Source: Onchidella celtica (Eukaryota; Mollusca; Gastropoda; Systellommatophora; Onchidiidae). From it: 64,000 nt of DNA. This document shows positions 1 to 11,979 of the stretch, piece after piece (positions within the stretch are counted from its first letter, which is position 1; each line of letters starts with the position of its first letter). The notes under the pieces were generated by a model. That model saw nothing but the letters and a program-made list of their open reading frames with translations. It was not told the DNA's origin and did not search any database. The stretch is taken from the NCBI GenBank assembly GCA_963931925.1, contig OZ007581.1:12522162-12586161 (forward strand). Reading direction: 5' to 3'. The position numbers and the translations under genes are program-made.

Positions 1-243
1 TGGGGACAAAGTCATGTCTGAATTCACAGGGGTTATGATGTTTCAGACCCATTGTGGGACTGGCGATAACGTTGGCGATGATCAGACCCATAATGCTAAT
101 TAAAGAAAAACAACAACCAAATGAAAATTTAAAAAAACTTGAAAGGGACATAATTCAGTTCATTAACTGTCGTAACCATAATCAAAGTTTGATCCCTTGA
201 CCATTTTTTCTTGTGTCTATAGCTCATTGACAGACAGTGAAAG

Positions 244-463
244 CCGAGACACAGAATACCGAGACGAGCCATTTCTTCTCCCCCCATTATTTGTCCACAA
301 ATGGTGCGCGTATAAATTCTGTGACTACTAACTCCGTTTCCTTCAATTATGAAGGGCTTGTGGTGCGTATTGTTGTGTTGTTGACATCGGATGATGAACG
401 TGCAGGTCGACGCACGGCGACTGAATATAACAAATTGATTTGTCTCCGTATTCTGTGTCTCGG
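244..463. mobile_element. Short MITE with CCGAGACACAGAATAC ends, copy 1
   Basis: The left end CCGAGACACAGAATACCGAG and the right end CTCCGTATTCTGTGTCTCGG are inverted repeats of about 24 bp. The flanks share GTGAAA. No coding capacity. Confidence 0.65.
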
Positions 464-1219
464 GTGAAATTACTTACACAGTCAACTAAAACTCTCGCTT
501 AATAGGAGGATAATTATGTCCATACATTTATATGAAGTCCCTGAAACCATAGTAATTATGATATCCCTGAAACAATGGGAGGCTATGGCATTCCTGAGCT
601 CAGAGGATCTGCACTCCTAAACTCATTGGGGTTACGCCATTTATCAACTCATGGAAACAATAGCGTGCTTGGACTAATAATCTGACATATTGTGTGAGGA
701 ATTGGATAAATCTACATTAGATAAAAGAAATGAAATATAAAATACTCGATATGACACAGATTGCGGTTAAGAAATCGGCTCTACAGCCTCCCGAACGTGT
801 GGCATGCAATTGTCAACGATCAAGACAACAATTATTTTGATTGAATGTATAGAACTTATACATATCTGAAGAAACCACAGTGCCTGAGGTTCCATTAAAA
901 AATCATTTTCCACCCTGGACTCACAGTGCGTTCTGTCCTTTCGGAGAGAGGCAAGGATGTACGATTGAATGTAAAGACTTTAATACACAGTTACATTTTC
1001 TTTTTTTAAAGATGTATAAAAAAGAACCTTTGAGAATTTTACCAATGTGATAACATTTTACGAAACTATTTAATTATATTGTGAAATTTAGAAGCTGTGA
1101 ATACGAAACATAAATACAGGACATTTACCAAAATAGATCACGAAAGACACACAGTAGCCGTTATTGTGTGGTTGTGCTGTAAAATCCAAACTCAAACACA
1201 AACTGAAATCGATACTTAC

Positions 1220-1346
1220 ATTTGACTTTCACGTCAATGGTCTGCGCCTCAGGGTTCTCATTCTCCGTATTGCTAGCCGAGCAGACATACTGACCTGTCA
1301 TATTACAAGTGGCCTGTTTTCGGTAGATAAAACTGTCTCCAGTCAC
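1220..1346 (-). CDS. Gene A exon 10: Ig-like domain 4, second half
   Basis: 127 bp, phase 0 to 1. It encodes VTGDSFIYRKQATCNMTGQY and [19 protein letters not shown], donor AAAT|GTAAG. This is the last gene A exon in the window. Confidence 0.85.
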
Positions 1347-1734
1347 CTAAAGAATGAAATGTCAACATATTCAAAGTTCTATCAGATATGGCGATCATTT
1401 TTCTCACCGACAGGCTAAAATTCAGACTAACAAGGATAGCCGTGCTACAACAATGCAGTGCAACTAATTTCTAGTAGCAATTAACACTTTTCTGAACATT
1501 CTTAGCCGTTGTCACTTAGTAATTTTGTATCCATGCAACACATAATGCATAATGTCCACGCTGAACTGAACTGATAAGCAATATGCAGGGCTTGGGGATT
1601 CATCATCCAGGCCTATAAAATTCCCATTTGTTCAAAAAGATGTTTGATAATATTAGACTAGAATCCACTTGGCGTCAACCTATCGCCAGTTTTACTAACT
1701 GAAATGTAACGTTTTAAAGAAAACTTCTACTTAC

Positions 1735-1886
1735 GGCATGGAGAAGCTCCCGCTGCCCTTCGTGATTGTCATGGTACAGTTGAAGTTGTGGTTCTGGGTT
1801 ACCCTCAGCTTGACAGATAAAACTGATCTCTTCATTTAATCGAGGCTTTGGATTGCTGATACTGAAGACTCTTACTTGGGCTGGAT
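1735..1886 (-). CDS. Gene A exon 9: Ig-like domain 4, first half
   Basis: 152 bp, phase 1 to 0. It encodes YPAQVRVFSISNPKPRLNEE and [20 protein letters not shown]. Confidence 0.85.
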
Positions 1887-2437
1887 CTGTACAGAATTTG
1901 GTCATGAACAAAAAATATTGCCATAATGAAAAAAAAATTATATTGGAATATTTGTGAAACATGTGCTCCTTTGTTTTTTTTGTTTTTTTTTCAATTTCAA
2001 ACTAATGTATGTACATGGGTAAGGAGTAAGCCTTAAACATCATGCCCACTTGGGGTATTGTCAAAGTGCAGAGTCACTTTTGTTTTTCTTATTCCCGATA
2101 GTACATCATAGTTTCTGCTGACATTAAAACTAACTTTCCGTTACTCAGTTCCATGGATCAGAATTGTCCCATCGGAGTTGCAAGGTCTACAGAAAGGATC
2201 CCCACAATTAACACCCAAGAAAATGTATGCACAAAACAAAACTACAATGCTAAAAAAAAAAATTCTTTATAATCTACACAATGTGGAAAACAATAGCCTA
2301 AGACATGAATGTAGTATGTTTTAGAACGTTGAGAACCGTTGCAGTGATGGAGTGATTGAAGACGATAATGACTTGGAAGCGGGGATGGAGGGGGCGACTG
2401 AAAGTGGGGCTGACGATGATGATGGCGATGATCAGAC

Positions 2438-2664
2438 ACGAGACACAGAATGCTTAGAGGGACCATTCCTTCTTTCACTTAATGTCCACAGCACAACTTG
2501 CAAGTGTATAAACACGGTGAGTACTACCCACAGATCTCTGTGGTACTAGTATTCTTGGATGAAGGGGTGTGGTGCGAAAAGCTGCACTGTTGACACGGAT
2601 TATACGTGCGCTTGTGGAATAACGGAATTTGGCGAATTGAGCCGTCTCGGAATCCTGAGTCTCG
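2438..2664. mobile_element. MITE of the same family, diverged copy 2
   Basis: The left end CGAGACACAGAATGCTTAG and the right end CGGAATCCTGAGTCTCG still pair. It lies in a gene A intron and is missing from gene B, where that segment is lost. Confidence 0.5.
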
Positions 2665-2824
2665 AATGAAACTCAGATATCTAATTACAGAAAGACAACA
2701 ACAAACAAAAAAAAAACATTGAAAGGGATATAATTCAATTCCTTAACTGTCGTGGCCACAATCAAAGTTTGATCCCTTGATCATTTTTCTGCTGTCTTGT
2801 TCAGATTAACAGACTGCGTGGAAG

Positions 2825-2995
2825 CCGAGACACAGAATAACGAGACGAACCATTCTTTCTCATACTATTTGTCCACAAATTACGAATGGGTTGTGGCGCG
2901 TGTTATTGTATTATGGACATCTATGATAGGCCTGCAGGTCGACGGACATCGACGGAATATAACGAACTGATTCGTCTCGGTCTCCTGTGTGTCGG
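2825..2995. mobile_element. MITE of the same family, copy 3
   Basis: It starts CCGAGACACAGAATAACGAG and ends CTCCTGTGTGTCGGG. About 135 bp upstream of it also match the sequence upstream of copy 1, so a larger piece was copied. Confidence 0.55.
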
Positions 2996-3664
2996 GTGAA
3001 AGCATTTATTTTGTCAACTAAAACTTTGACTTAATACGAGGAAACGCGTATACACTTTTTAGCTTTGAGCACACTGTGAAACTACAACTGAATTCTAAGA
3101 AACAATGATGAGACTGGTTGTGGCAGGACAAGGAGGTTTGGAAACGTTTGTTAGAGGATGTGAAACGATTATAAGACTGGGAATAGCAGGATTGGGAGGT
3201 TTTTTAGTGTTTGGTTGAAGATGTGAAGGGATAAATGGTTTGACTAACAAAGACAACCTGACAATTTGGTTAAGGATTCACGTGCACTAGATCACGCTGT
3301 GGGCAGATATAATTCGATATAATGGAAAAATAACTTTATCATTGTGCTTCTCTGTTACTGACATGAGAATACGGAACTCGCAGCAAGGAAACCAGAAGAA
3401 ATGTTTGCAAGAAAGCAAGATGAGGCAATAACAGAATGAGGATTACCTGATGTAAATTTTGTTTCATTCTTCTCCGTCTGAAATAATACCTTCTGTCATT
3501 TGCCGTCTGTAGACAGTTATTATTAAATTTTGTCACATTGTACGAGCACAGATTGAAACTGTTTCCTTAAACTGGAACAAGAGGTGAGAGAACCAGTTCT
3601 AAATGTTCAAAGTGCCTATTAGAGAATCTAATTAAAACCCTTCCCATAAAAGCCTCATACTCAC

Positions 3665-3985
3665 ATTTAACCAAAAAGCCCAGAGATGACTTCTGTGAAT
3701 ACGAAGTTAAATGCTCAGCACTGCATTCACAGGAATGTCCGTTCATTTCTTTTGTCACTTGGATGGTCATCATGACTGATGGTCCATCCCCTGTTTGTTC
3801 AGACTGTCCATTCACATCCTGCATTCCTTGTGTACAGTTCAATCTAGTTTTCCGTACGGGTGGGGTTCCTCCAGTTACTGCACATCTAATGATGACCGTT
3901 TTTCCTGCAAATGTTTCAATGCTGGAATCTTGTGTCTTCTTAGATCCGTCTGTCACATAAATGTTTGATGGGCCTGACGGTGGTT
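3665..3985 (-). CDS. Gene A exon 8: Ig-like domain 3
   Basis: 321 bp, phase 1 to 1. It starts EPPSGPSNIYVTDGSKKTQ, with Cys in [15 protein letters not shown] and MNGHSCECSAEH. It is downstream of the LINE break but still open and spliceable. Confidence 0.85.
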
Positions 3986-5123
3986 CTACAATGTCGGAGA
4001 GAAAAAAACAACAAAACAAACTTATGGAATGACAGAATTGGAAGTCTTTAGCTGAGAATTTTCCTTATGTCACCTACTTATATAATGGTGGAAATATACA
4101 AATTGATCCGAATTTCTTTCGCAGTCTAAATAATACAACTTCTCATTCATTATGTGAGGAAAAACGAACGGGTGTGGAAAATGAAAAACTGATGATTTTA
4201 AAAAAGAGTAGTTGTATAAGTCACCAAGAAGGTGGTCTTGGCAGACGTATGTGTGTGGGGTGTGAATTTGACCTTTTCTAGGAATGCATCTTACTGTGTT
4301 GGTGTGAAGTTCACTGTATGTCGATGTCGATAATTATGAACTTGGCTGTCTGCTTATGTGAAGTTGACCGTACGATCCTATAATAATTGTAATGTACAGT
4401 ACAACATCAACCAAAACAGTTATTAAAAGCTTGAAAATATGGCATGCTGAAAAGTTTCCCAGCAAATGTTATCTTAACAAGTTTGAAAGCAGTCACTGAG
4501 TTTTCTGTAGCTGGGCATTTAAGGACATCTTACTCAGTTTACAGACATTGTTACCACTAAGGTTACTGCCAAGCTGGATAAGTTGGTTAAGAATGTCCTT
4601 AAATACATTTCTGTGTTGGAAAATTCCCATGCGCATTAGCGGGTACATTTGAGACGAAGTTTTGGTGTTGTTGTTGTTGTTGTTTGGAAGCACCGTTAAT
4701 GTGGTGAAATACTAATGTCCGTGTTTATGTGTGAATGATTTGCGAGATTTAACCTCATACTATCCCTGCAAACTAAACAAAGCACGGCTGGCGCACAATT
4801 CATATAAAAGAATTCTACTATGATTCACTCTAGGACGTCACATATCTTGCAAGGAATTGAAAAACAAAACTGTTCAAATAATTTTGTATTTGACACGACA
4901 CAGGTTTGCCCTCACTGCTTACCAAACATGCAGGTCCATTCTCCTAGTGACTAGAGAGAAATAACTTTCTTCAGTCGAAGGAAATAAAGAAGAAAATCAA
5001 AGTGTATGTCAAATTTCAAACCATTGTTAGTCTTACCTCTCTAATCAGCGTAAAGACTGACAGGCAAGATAGTGTGAGACTCACCAACAGAAATAATTAT
5101 GCTGCTAGATTTAACAGCTGTGC

Positions 5124-5135
5124 TATGGTAACGAT
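5124..5135. repeat. Left target-site duplication of the LINE
   Basis: TATGGTAACGAT, matched exactly at 9090-9101. The gene B sequence at the site is the single TATGGAAACGAT. Confidence 0.9.
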
Positions 5136-8100
5136 AATGTCAGGCCAGAGTTTTCTGCTATTGTATGACAGTACACAATACAGCCTGCTACTGTCACCCC
5201 CACTGTCTTGTGGGTCATCTCGGGAGAGAGGAAGACTAGGGGAAGCTAACCCTGAATACAAATACCACACTGCCTTGTGTGTTGCTATGATAGCAAAGGC
5301 TATGGGAGTAAACCCAGACAGAAAATCAGGAGTGGAGACCCGAAGGTGGTTGTCAGGGAGAACTGCATCAAACTGGCTTCCAGCATCTCCTGCAGCCGGA
5401 CTAGTTCCAAATGTATTGACCTGGTCTCTCCCTTGGGTTTAACTAGAATGGCAGAGAGAGGGGTGGTGCCTCTGGGCAAAGCACCATCTCTTAAAAATAG
5501 CCCAGGCAAGGCAGCAAAACGAGGAGGCGTTTGCTCGGGCTTGGCAAGCGTCTGTCTCTCCTCTATAAGCCCACCCATTTCCGATTTGGAGAGGACACTC
5601 CAGCCATCCGTTACGGATGGGCACAACACGGGAGGTGGCAGTTACCGGTGATAAGCTCAATCCATTTGGCGTACGGATGAGCGCCAGGGGTCCCCTCTGT
5701 CGGTGGAAGCGGCTTTTCAGCTGCATTGATCAACTACCGCCCGCCGTAACCTGGGCAGCCCCCAGGCAGTTGGGTGTTGTTCCGCCACGTCAGCCTGCTT
5801 CATAAGGTGGTTGGAGCTAGACCAAAAGTCAAAAAGCTGACGTAAAGTGTGCACCTGGCAAAAACAGAAAAATACTAAAACTTGGTACCTGGAACGTCAG
5901 AACAATGCGCCCAGGCTTGCAACAGCAAGATCTCACTAATATTGACTCCATCAGGAAATCCCAAATTATTGATCGAGAACTTCAGCTACTAAACATCGAC
6001 ATCGCTGCCCTTCAAGAAACTCGACTTCCCGACTCCGGGTCAGTCAAAGAAGAAAACTACACCTTCTTCTGGCAGGGCCTTAGCAGCGAACAGCCGAGAA
6101 TCCACGGCGTGGGCTTCGCCGTAAAAAACTCCCTTATCAATTCGATCGCAACTCCAATTGGAGTGTCAGAACGCATCATGACACTCAGACTGAACACCCG
6201 GTCTGGTTTTACCAACATTATCTGTGTCTATGCCCCAACACTTACCTCCTCTGACGAAACCAAAGACATTTTCTACGAGGCATTGCAGAGGACTCTCCAC
6301 AACATCCCTCTCACCGAAGGCCTGCTAATTCTGGGTGACTTTAACGCTCGAGTGGGAGCAGATCACTCCGCATGGCCAAAGTGCATTGGGCACTTCGGCA
6401 TTGGCAACATCAACGAAAACGGGCAGCGCCTTCTGGAGCTATGCTCCGTAAACTCATTATGTGTTACAAACACGTACTTTGACCTTAAGAGATGCCAAAG
6501 AACATCATGGCGCCATCCCAGGTCTGGCCATTGGCATCAATTAGATCTTATTCTCTCAAGGAGGAAGAGTTTGGGCTGTATAAAAATAACTCGTTCCCTC
6601 CACAGTGCTGACTGTGACACCGACCATGCACTGGTAGTCAGCAAAATCAAAATTTCGGCCAAGAAAATATACAGATCAAAAGCCCCTTCAATCCCTAAGA
6701 TCAATGTAACAGCAATCAGAGATGAATCAAATAGAAAGTCATTTGAAAAGTTATTTGCTGAAAGCATGGATAATGTCACCCAATGCGACTCGGTAGATGA
6801 AACATGGAACACTCTCAGTTCAAAAATTCATGACTGTGCCATCAAGTCTTTTGGACAGCATAAAGTTTCAAACAACGACTGGGTAGCCCAGAACAGCGAA
6901 ATTCTCCTACCTCTCATTGAGCAAAAGAAATCTGCTTTCAATGAGTATAACAAAAATTGCAATCAGAGTACAAAAACTTGTTTGAAAAATGCAAAAGCTA
7001 AACTTCAGCTGGAGGTAAGACGTTGCGCCAACAAATACTGGACAGACTTGTGTAACAGCATACAAGAGGCAAATGAAAAGGGAGATATGAAAACCGCCTT
7101 TAGTCAGATGAAAGTAGCCCTTGGGCCAATCATCACCAAAAGCGCCCCACTTAAGTCTGTAAATGGTGAACCCATCACAGATAAAAATGAACAACTGAAT
7201 AGGTGGGTAGAGCATTACTCTCTGTTGTATTCAACTGAGAAAAATATTCCACCAGATTTTGAGGAACACCTCCAAAAACTGCCAATAATGGCCGAACTTG
7301 ACGCTGAACCTTCCTTAGTCGAGCTTTCCAATGCAATCGACCACCTGTCTGCTGGAAAAGCCACAGGAAGTGACAACATTCCTGCAGAGGTATTAAAAGA
7401 CCTAAAAGGCCCACTTTTACCACACCTGTATAATCTGTTACTGCAGTGTTGGAAAGAAGGCTTGATACCACATGATATGAGAGACGCCAAAATTGTCACA
7501 CTTTACAAGAACAAAGGAGACAAAGGCGACTGCAACAACTATCGAGGCATATCCCTCCTCAGCATTACTGGAAAGGCTTTTGCTCGCGTCATCCTCTGCC
7601 GCCTTCAACAACTGGCGGAAAAAGTCTTACCAGAAACACAATGTGGCTTTCGAAGCAAACGATCAACTATTGACATGATATTTGCACTTCGGCAAATCCA
7701 AGAAAAATGTAAAGAACAAAACAGGCCGCTTATAACATGCTTTGTGGACCTAACAAAGGCTTTCGACACCGTAAGCCGATCTGGCCTGTATGCAGTCCTT
7801 AAATCCATAGGCTGTCCACCAACATTGCTAAAACTTATTGCATCCTTCCACACTGACATGAGGGCATGTGTCAACTTTGAGGGCTGCACATCCAATTCAT
7901 TTGCTGTAAACAGCGGTGTGAAGCAGGGATGTGTTCTTGCTCCTACCTTATTTGGTATATATTTTGCAGCCCTACTCAAGAATGCCTTTGGTCAATGTTC
8001 AGGTGGAGTACTTATTAACACCAGAGTGGACGGCTCCATTTTTAATGTTGCCAGACTAAAAGCAAAATCTCGTACAGAGCATATTATGTTACAAGAGCTC

Positions 8101-9089
8101 CTCTTCGCAGATGATGCTGCAATCGTGGCCCACGATGAAACCACGCTCCAGGCTCTCATCAATAGCCTTGCCAAAGCCTGTGACAAATTCATGCTAAAGA
8201 TCAGTGTCTCAAAAACTGTAGTTTTGACACAAGGCTTGAGAAACTCCAACCCAATCATGCTGAATGGCTCTCCTCTGGAGCAAGTGGGAAAATTCTGCTA
8301 CCTAGGCTCAACCATCAGTGGTAGCACAGACATAACAACTGAAATAAATGCCAGAATAGGAAAGGCGGCCACAGCTTTTGGCAAACTCTCAAAAAGGGTG
8401 TGGAACAATAGCAAGCTGACCATCAAAACAAAGGTACTCGTGTACCAAACTTGCGTCCTAAGCACCCTGCTGTATGGCTCAGAGACATGGACCACCTACT
8501 CCAAACATGAAAGATCCCTCAACTCCTTCCACCTGCGCTGCCTACGCAAAATTCTCAAGATCAAGTGGCAAGACAGGATCTCAAATATCGAAGTTCTGAG
8601 CCGAGCCAACATTCCATCAACTCAGGCTCTCCTAGGCAAAAAAAGACTGCGGTGGCTTGGACATCTCCACCGTATGGAAAATGATCGCATCCCCAGACAA
8701 ATTCTCTACGGGGAACTTGCTACTGGCAACCGACCCAGAGGTAGGCCACATCTGCGATTCAAAGACACTTGCAAGGTCACGATGAAAGCATTCAACATCG
8801 ACCCCAATGAATGGGAGAACCTTGCAAGTGATCGAAGCAGATGGAGACAAAAATTGCGCAGTGGCACGCTCGCAATAGACTTCAAGGCAAAAGAAACATA
8901 CCTGACAAAACGACAGAGGCGGAATGAAAACACTCGCCAAAGTGAACCCAAAAGACTGACCTGCAATCACTGCCATCGCACTCTCGGGTCAAACATTGGT
9001 AGAATAAGCCACGAGAGAAGCTGTCAGTCAAAGTGAAAGTGAATATTCTAGCTGCTAAGACCGTCTGTAAAGACGCTAAAGGCCATATA
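5136..9089 (+). mobile_element. Nearly full-length RTE-like LINE inserted in gene A exon 7
   Basis: 3954 bp between two copies of the 12-bp duplication TATGGTAACGAT (5124-5135 and 9090-9101). About 685 bp of 5' leader precede one long EN-RT frame, and only about 50 bp follow the stop, with no poly-A tail. Gene B has the empty site. The open frame and perfect duplication point to a recent insertion, after the gene duplication. It lies antisense to gene A. Confidence 0.88.
5905..9036 (+). CDS. LINE endonuclease-reverse transcriptase (1043 aa from the first ATG)
   Basis: An APE-type endonuclease comes first: LQETRLP about residue 36, GDFNARVG about 144, SADCDTDH about 234. Reverse transcriptase follows: FVDLTKAFDTV about 613, SGVKQGCVLAPTLFG about 670, LLFADDAAIV about 732. 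The C-terminal box RWLGHLHRM...RPRGRPHLRFKD is typical of RTE-like elements. A CxxC...HxxxxC finger lies near residue 1020, and no RNase H is seen. The conserved first endonuclease strand LKLGTWNVRTM starts upstream of this ATG, and the frame is open from 5821 after a TAG, so translation may begin at a non-AUG codon or by another route. Confidence 0.9.
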   Translation: MRPGLQQQDLTNIDSIRKSQIIDRELQLLNIDIAALQETRLPDSGSVKEENYTFFWQGLSSEQPRIHGVGFAVKNSLINSIATPIGVSERIMTLRLNTRSGFTNIICVYAPTLTSSDETKDIFYEALQRTLHNIPLTEGLLILGDFNARVGADHSAWPKCIGHFGIGNINENGQRLLELCSVNSLCVTNTYFDLKRCQRTSWRHPRSGHWHQLDLILSRRKSLGCIKITRSLHSADCDTDHALVVSKIKISAKKIYRSKAPSIPKINVTAIRDESNRKSFEKLFAESMDNVTQCDSVDETWNTLSSKIHDCAIKSFGQHKVSNNDWVAQNSEILLPLIEQKKSAFNEYNKNCNQSTKTCLKNAKAKLQLEVRRCANKYWTDLCNSIQEANEKGDMKTAFSQMKVALGPIITKSAPLKSVNGEPITDKNEQLNRWVEHYSLLYSTEKNIPPDFEEHLQKLPIMAELDAEPSLVELSNAIDHLSAGKATGSDNIPAEVLKDLKGPLLPHLYNLLLQCWKEGLIPHDMRDAKIVTLYKNKGDKGDCNNYRGISLLSITGKAFARVILCRLQQLAEKVLPETQCGFRSKRSTIDMIFALRQIQEKCKEQNRPLITCFVDLTKAFDTVSRSGLYAVLKSIGCPPTLLKLIASFHTDMRACVNFEGCTSNSFAVNSGVKQGCVLAPTLFGIYFAALLKNAFGQCSGGVLINTRVDGSIFNVARLKAKSRTEHIMLQELLFADDAAIVAHDETTLQALINSLAKACDKFMLKISVSKTVVLTQGLRNSNPIMLNGSPLEQVGKFCYLGSTISGSTDITTEINARIGKAATAFGKLSKRVWNNSKLTIKTKVLVYQTCVLSTLLYGSETWTTYSKHERSLNSFHLRCLRKILKIKWQDRISNIEVLSRANIPSTQALLGKKRLRWLGHLHRMENDRIPRQILYGELATGNRPRGRPHLRFKDTCKVTMKAFNIDPNEWENLASDRSRWRQKLRSGTLAIDFKAKETYLTKRQRRNENTRQSEPKRLTCNHCHRTLGSNIGRISHERSCQSK

Positions 9090-9101
9090 TATGGTAACGA
9101 T
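9090..9101. repeat. Right target-site duplication of the LINE
   Basis: TATGGTAACGAT, followed by gene A coding sequence that continues as in gene B. Confidence 0.9.
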
Positions 9102-9503
9102 CAATACCATCCATGTCTGGATACACGTCAATTGTAAAGTTGTAGAGTCCTTTATTCACACTCTTGGTGTACACACAGGTTGTTTCGTAGTACAACACTC
9201 CGTCAACGTATTTGTCCTCGTTTCTGGGATCGCTGTCTAGCGTTGCATACTTCAGTTGAGAAAACATGAATAATTGATTGTAAACAGTCACAGTGTATTG
9301 TGAGTGGAGATAGACAATCGGTGGCATTGATTTTGAACTTTTGGTCAATTCATTTACATTGTGACAGAAATGGCTGAGGAGTTATCGATCTTTTAAACAC
9401 CAGGTGATATGGACAGGTAAATCTAAATCAGATTCCACAGCAGTATTAGTTAAATGTGGTGCATGAGGAACATGTGAATATAGCTTTCGCAGAGAGACAG
9501 AGA

Positions 9504-9527
9504 ATAGAGAGAGAGAGAAAGAGAGAC

Positions 9528-9572
<45 letters not shown>

Positions 9573-9622
9573 GAGAGAGAGAGAGAGAAAGAAAGACAAA
9601 CAGACAGACAGACAGAGACATT
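9504..9622. repeat. GA/GACA microsatellite in gene A intron 6
   Basis: GAGA runs around a CAGA core. The matching place in gene B also holds a longer repeat. Confidence 0.9.
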
Positions 9623-9661
9623 CAGATGGAAATGGGCAAAGAGAGATTACGACTGACACAC

Positions 9662-9792
9662 CTTATAAAAACCGTCTTTGTAATATTTCCACCAGCATTT
9701 TCCCTCTGGATAAACTTTGCTAGACGTGCATGACACTTCCAACTTCTGTTCAGGTGTAAAGCTGTAACTACAAGTTGGTGTTTCAGAAACGG
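9662..9792 (-). CDS. Gene A exon 6: Ig-like domain 2, first half
   Basis: 131 bp, phase 1 to 0. It encodes VSETPTCSYSFTPEQKLEVS then [20 protein letters not shown]. Confidence 0.84.
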
Positions 9793-11469
9793 CTGCGTAA
9801 GGAAAGATTACCTAGTTGCATTAATGAATGAATCACACTACTGTGTGTAGGTAGGACACATATTTAGTCCAACCAAAGTGGGTTAAAGCGCTGCATTTGT
9901 GGTTCAAAGTTCTAACCAATGCTAAACAACTGATCTATCATATCTGTTCTGGTTTTTCAGCACGAACACCCTTTTAATCTTTCTGCCCTTTGATGTGTGG
10001 GCCCAAAGATTATTGACAAGTGACAGGCTGTTCAACATTCTCTACTGCAGAACTCAGTGAACAAAAGTAAGATTTTCCAAACCTTACTTGCGACGGCCAT
10101 CAAACTCAACATGACATAAAACTCACACCGGAAAATAGTAAAATATTCTGTTGCATATATCTTTTACAAAGTACATGTATATGATACAAATAATTGGAGG
10201 ATGGGTATCTTCATCCCCTATAGAGAAATGATTTGGAAGGGTAAAATGAATTGTCCGATTTGAAACGAAGTGAAGACATGTTAATTGTCATGGAATATTC
10301 GCCGGATGTTTAACCGTAACGAATTCAACCAAATAGATTTGTTTGTTAAGTTTTGTTGCTAAAACATGTATACCCATAGTATTTCATAAGTATGTAAAGG
10401 CCACACAAGATCCACCTGGCATGACGAGTGCAGGACTGAAAATAAAACTGAATGTACAATATGGGTAGTCATAGACATCACAAATAATATGTAACACTAG
10501 ACTCTATATAGAACACAATAGAATATTCTCTGAACTTGGAGACGGAAAATGTAAAAGATCTGCTCATTTCCAGTTCTAAATTAATTCGAGTGTTATCGTC
10601 CTGAACATTTTGTCAACATTTTAAAACGAAACTCCTAGCAAAAGTCTAAATGTGATAATATTTAAATTTAGAGTAGTTTTGCCTTTTTTCTTTTTTTTTG
10701 TTTTCAATTTTTCCTTGGTGCTTTTTTTAATACTGATGAAACCGGTTATGTATTTTGCATTTCTAAATTCTATTATAAATTCCCAAAACAAAAAAGGAAA
10801 AGAAGTGGAATAAAATACAAAACAAGCGCCGCAAGAGAGACCATGCTGATCAGAGGAGGCAATCCTTCACATGTGCACAGTCGAGATGAAAATGTTGTCA
10901 ACAAATACTATGCAGTGGACCGCATGATTGTTAATAAACAGAACTGTTCGCCATTGATTAACCATAACACAGGGAGCATGTGTAATGCAAGAAATCCAAG
11001 TTTACAGCATCACATTGATACTTGAAGACAATAATTCCCACAACTGCGCTCAAAGGGATCATTTTGAGATTTGTAAAACCCATATTAAATTTCGTTAGGA
11101 ATATGTTCCGTTATGAAATAAAGAGTGGAGGAGATTCTATGAATTGTTTCAGCCCCGATTAGACAGGGATGCAGTGATATATCTGTGAACTATAATTATG
11201 TATGTAACATACTAAACAACATTCTACTATCCAAAGCGACCATGGGCAAGTGAGCGCACATAAAGAAAGAAACAAACAACATGAACATGTTTCAAAGGCC
11301 ATCAGTAACTTGCAAGCTTCCTCAATAAAGTGGGCCTGCTCTAGCAAGCAGGAGTGATATTTATTTTTCGTTGTTGTCGTTGTAGTTTTAAAAGCATGAT
11401 TAAGAAGACAGAAGTAGCGAGATTGAGCGAGAAGGGGGGCCACCGGGTGAAAGTGCGAGAGAAACTCAC

Positions 11470-11727
11470 CATATAATTCCAGGTCACAGCTGGCGCTTAC
11501 GGTTTTAGGATAATCATTGCTACCATAAGAACATGTCCATTTGGCTTCATCAGCTCGTGAGACAGACAGGATATTCAATGATAACTGGGTGTCCACTGTT
11601 GACGTGTTTAGAGCCGGCGGTGTATCATAGCCTGGATATGCCGTGCAACTGAGCTGGCTGTCGCAGCTGACCACAGTAGTCTGTGATCTGGTGATTCTTA
11701 CACTTGACAACCTTGTCAAATCAAGAT
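11470..11727 (-). CDS. Gene A exon 5: Ig-like domain 1
   Basis: 258 bp, phase 1 to 1. Key pieces are [17 protein letters not shown] and [16 protein letters not shown], ending SASCDLELY. Confidence 0.86.
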
Positions 11728-11979
11728 CTGGTAGTGTGCAGATAATAATTATCTGAACGTTTCTTTCCTTCCTCTTCAGGTGTTGGACAAGTCAGCTTTG
11801 GTTGGGGAAATTCTGGTGATTAAGGGCGGGTGGATGGACAGAGTGTACATTGTGGATACGTGGAAAATAGATGGACCAATAAACTTGGGTACCTGGATGA
11901 ACTGATGGATGTGGTTGGGTATGATTGATCAGCGGATGGATATATTGCTGAAGGGTTATTGGGCTGATGGATTGGAGGA

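Larger units (their letters stand above)
5085..9249 (-). pseudogene. Gene A exon 7 (Ig2, second half), split by a LINE
   Basis: Coding pieces 9090-9249 and 5085-5135 flank the LINE at 5136-9089. Removing the element and one copy of the duplication leaves 199 bp, exactly the length of gene B exon 7, and the frame continues through DGIDRYH into STAVKSS. As it stands the frame reads RYHIYGL and stops inside the antisense LINE. Confidence 0.83.

Noticed and set aside
5277-5805. Overlapping frames in the LINE leader
   Set aside because: No domain, mutually overlapping on both strands, and typical of a GC-richer 5' leader. They could hold a small ORF1 but nothing supports it.
9382-9659. Leu/Ser/Cys-rich frames over the GA/GACA tract
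   Set aside because: They only translate a microsatellite. The same happens at 37331-37624, 39098-39356 and 59391-59613.
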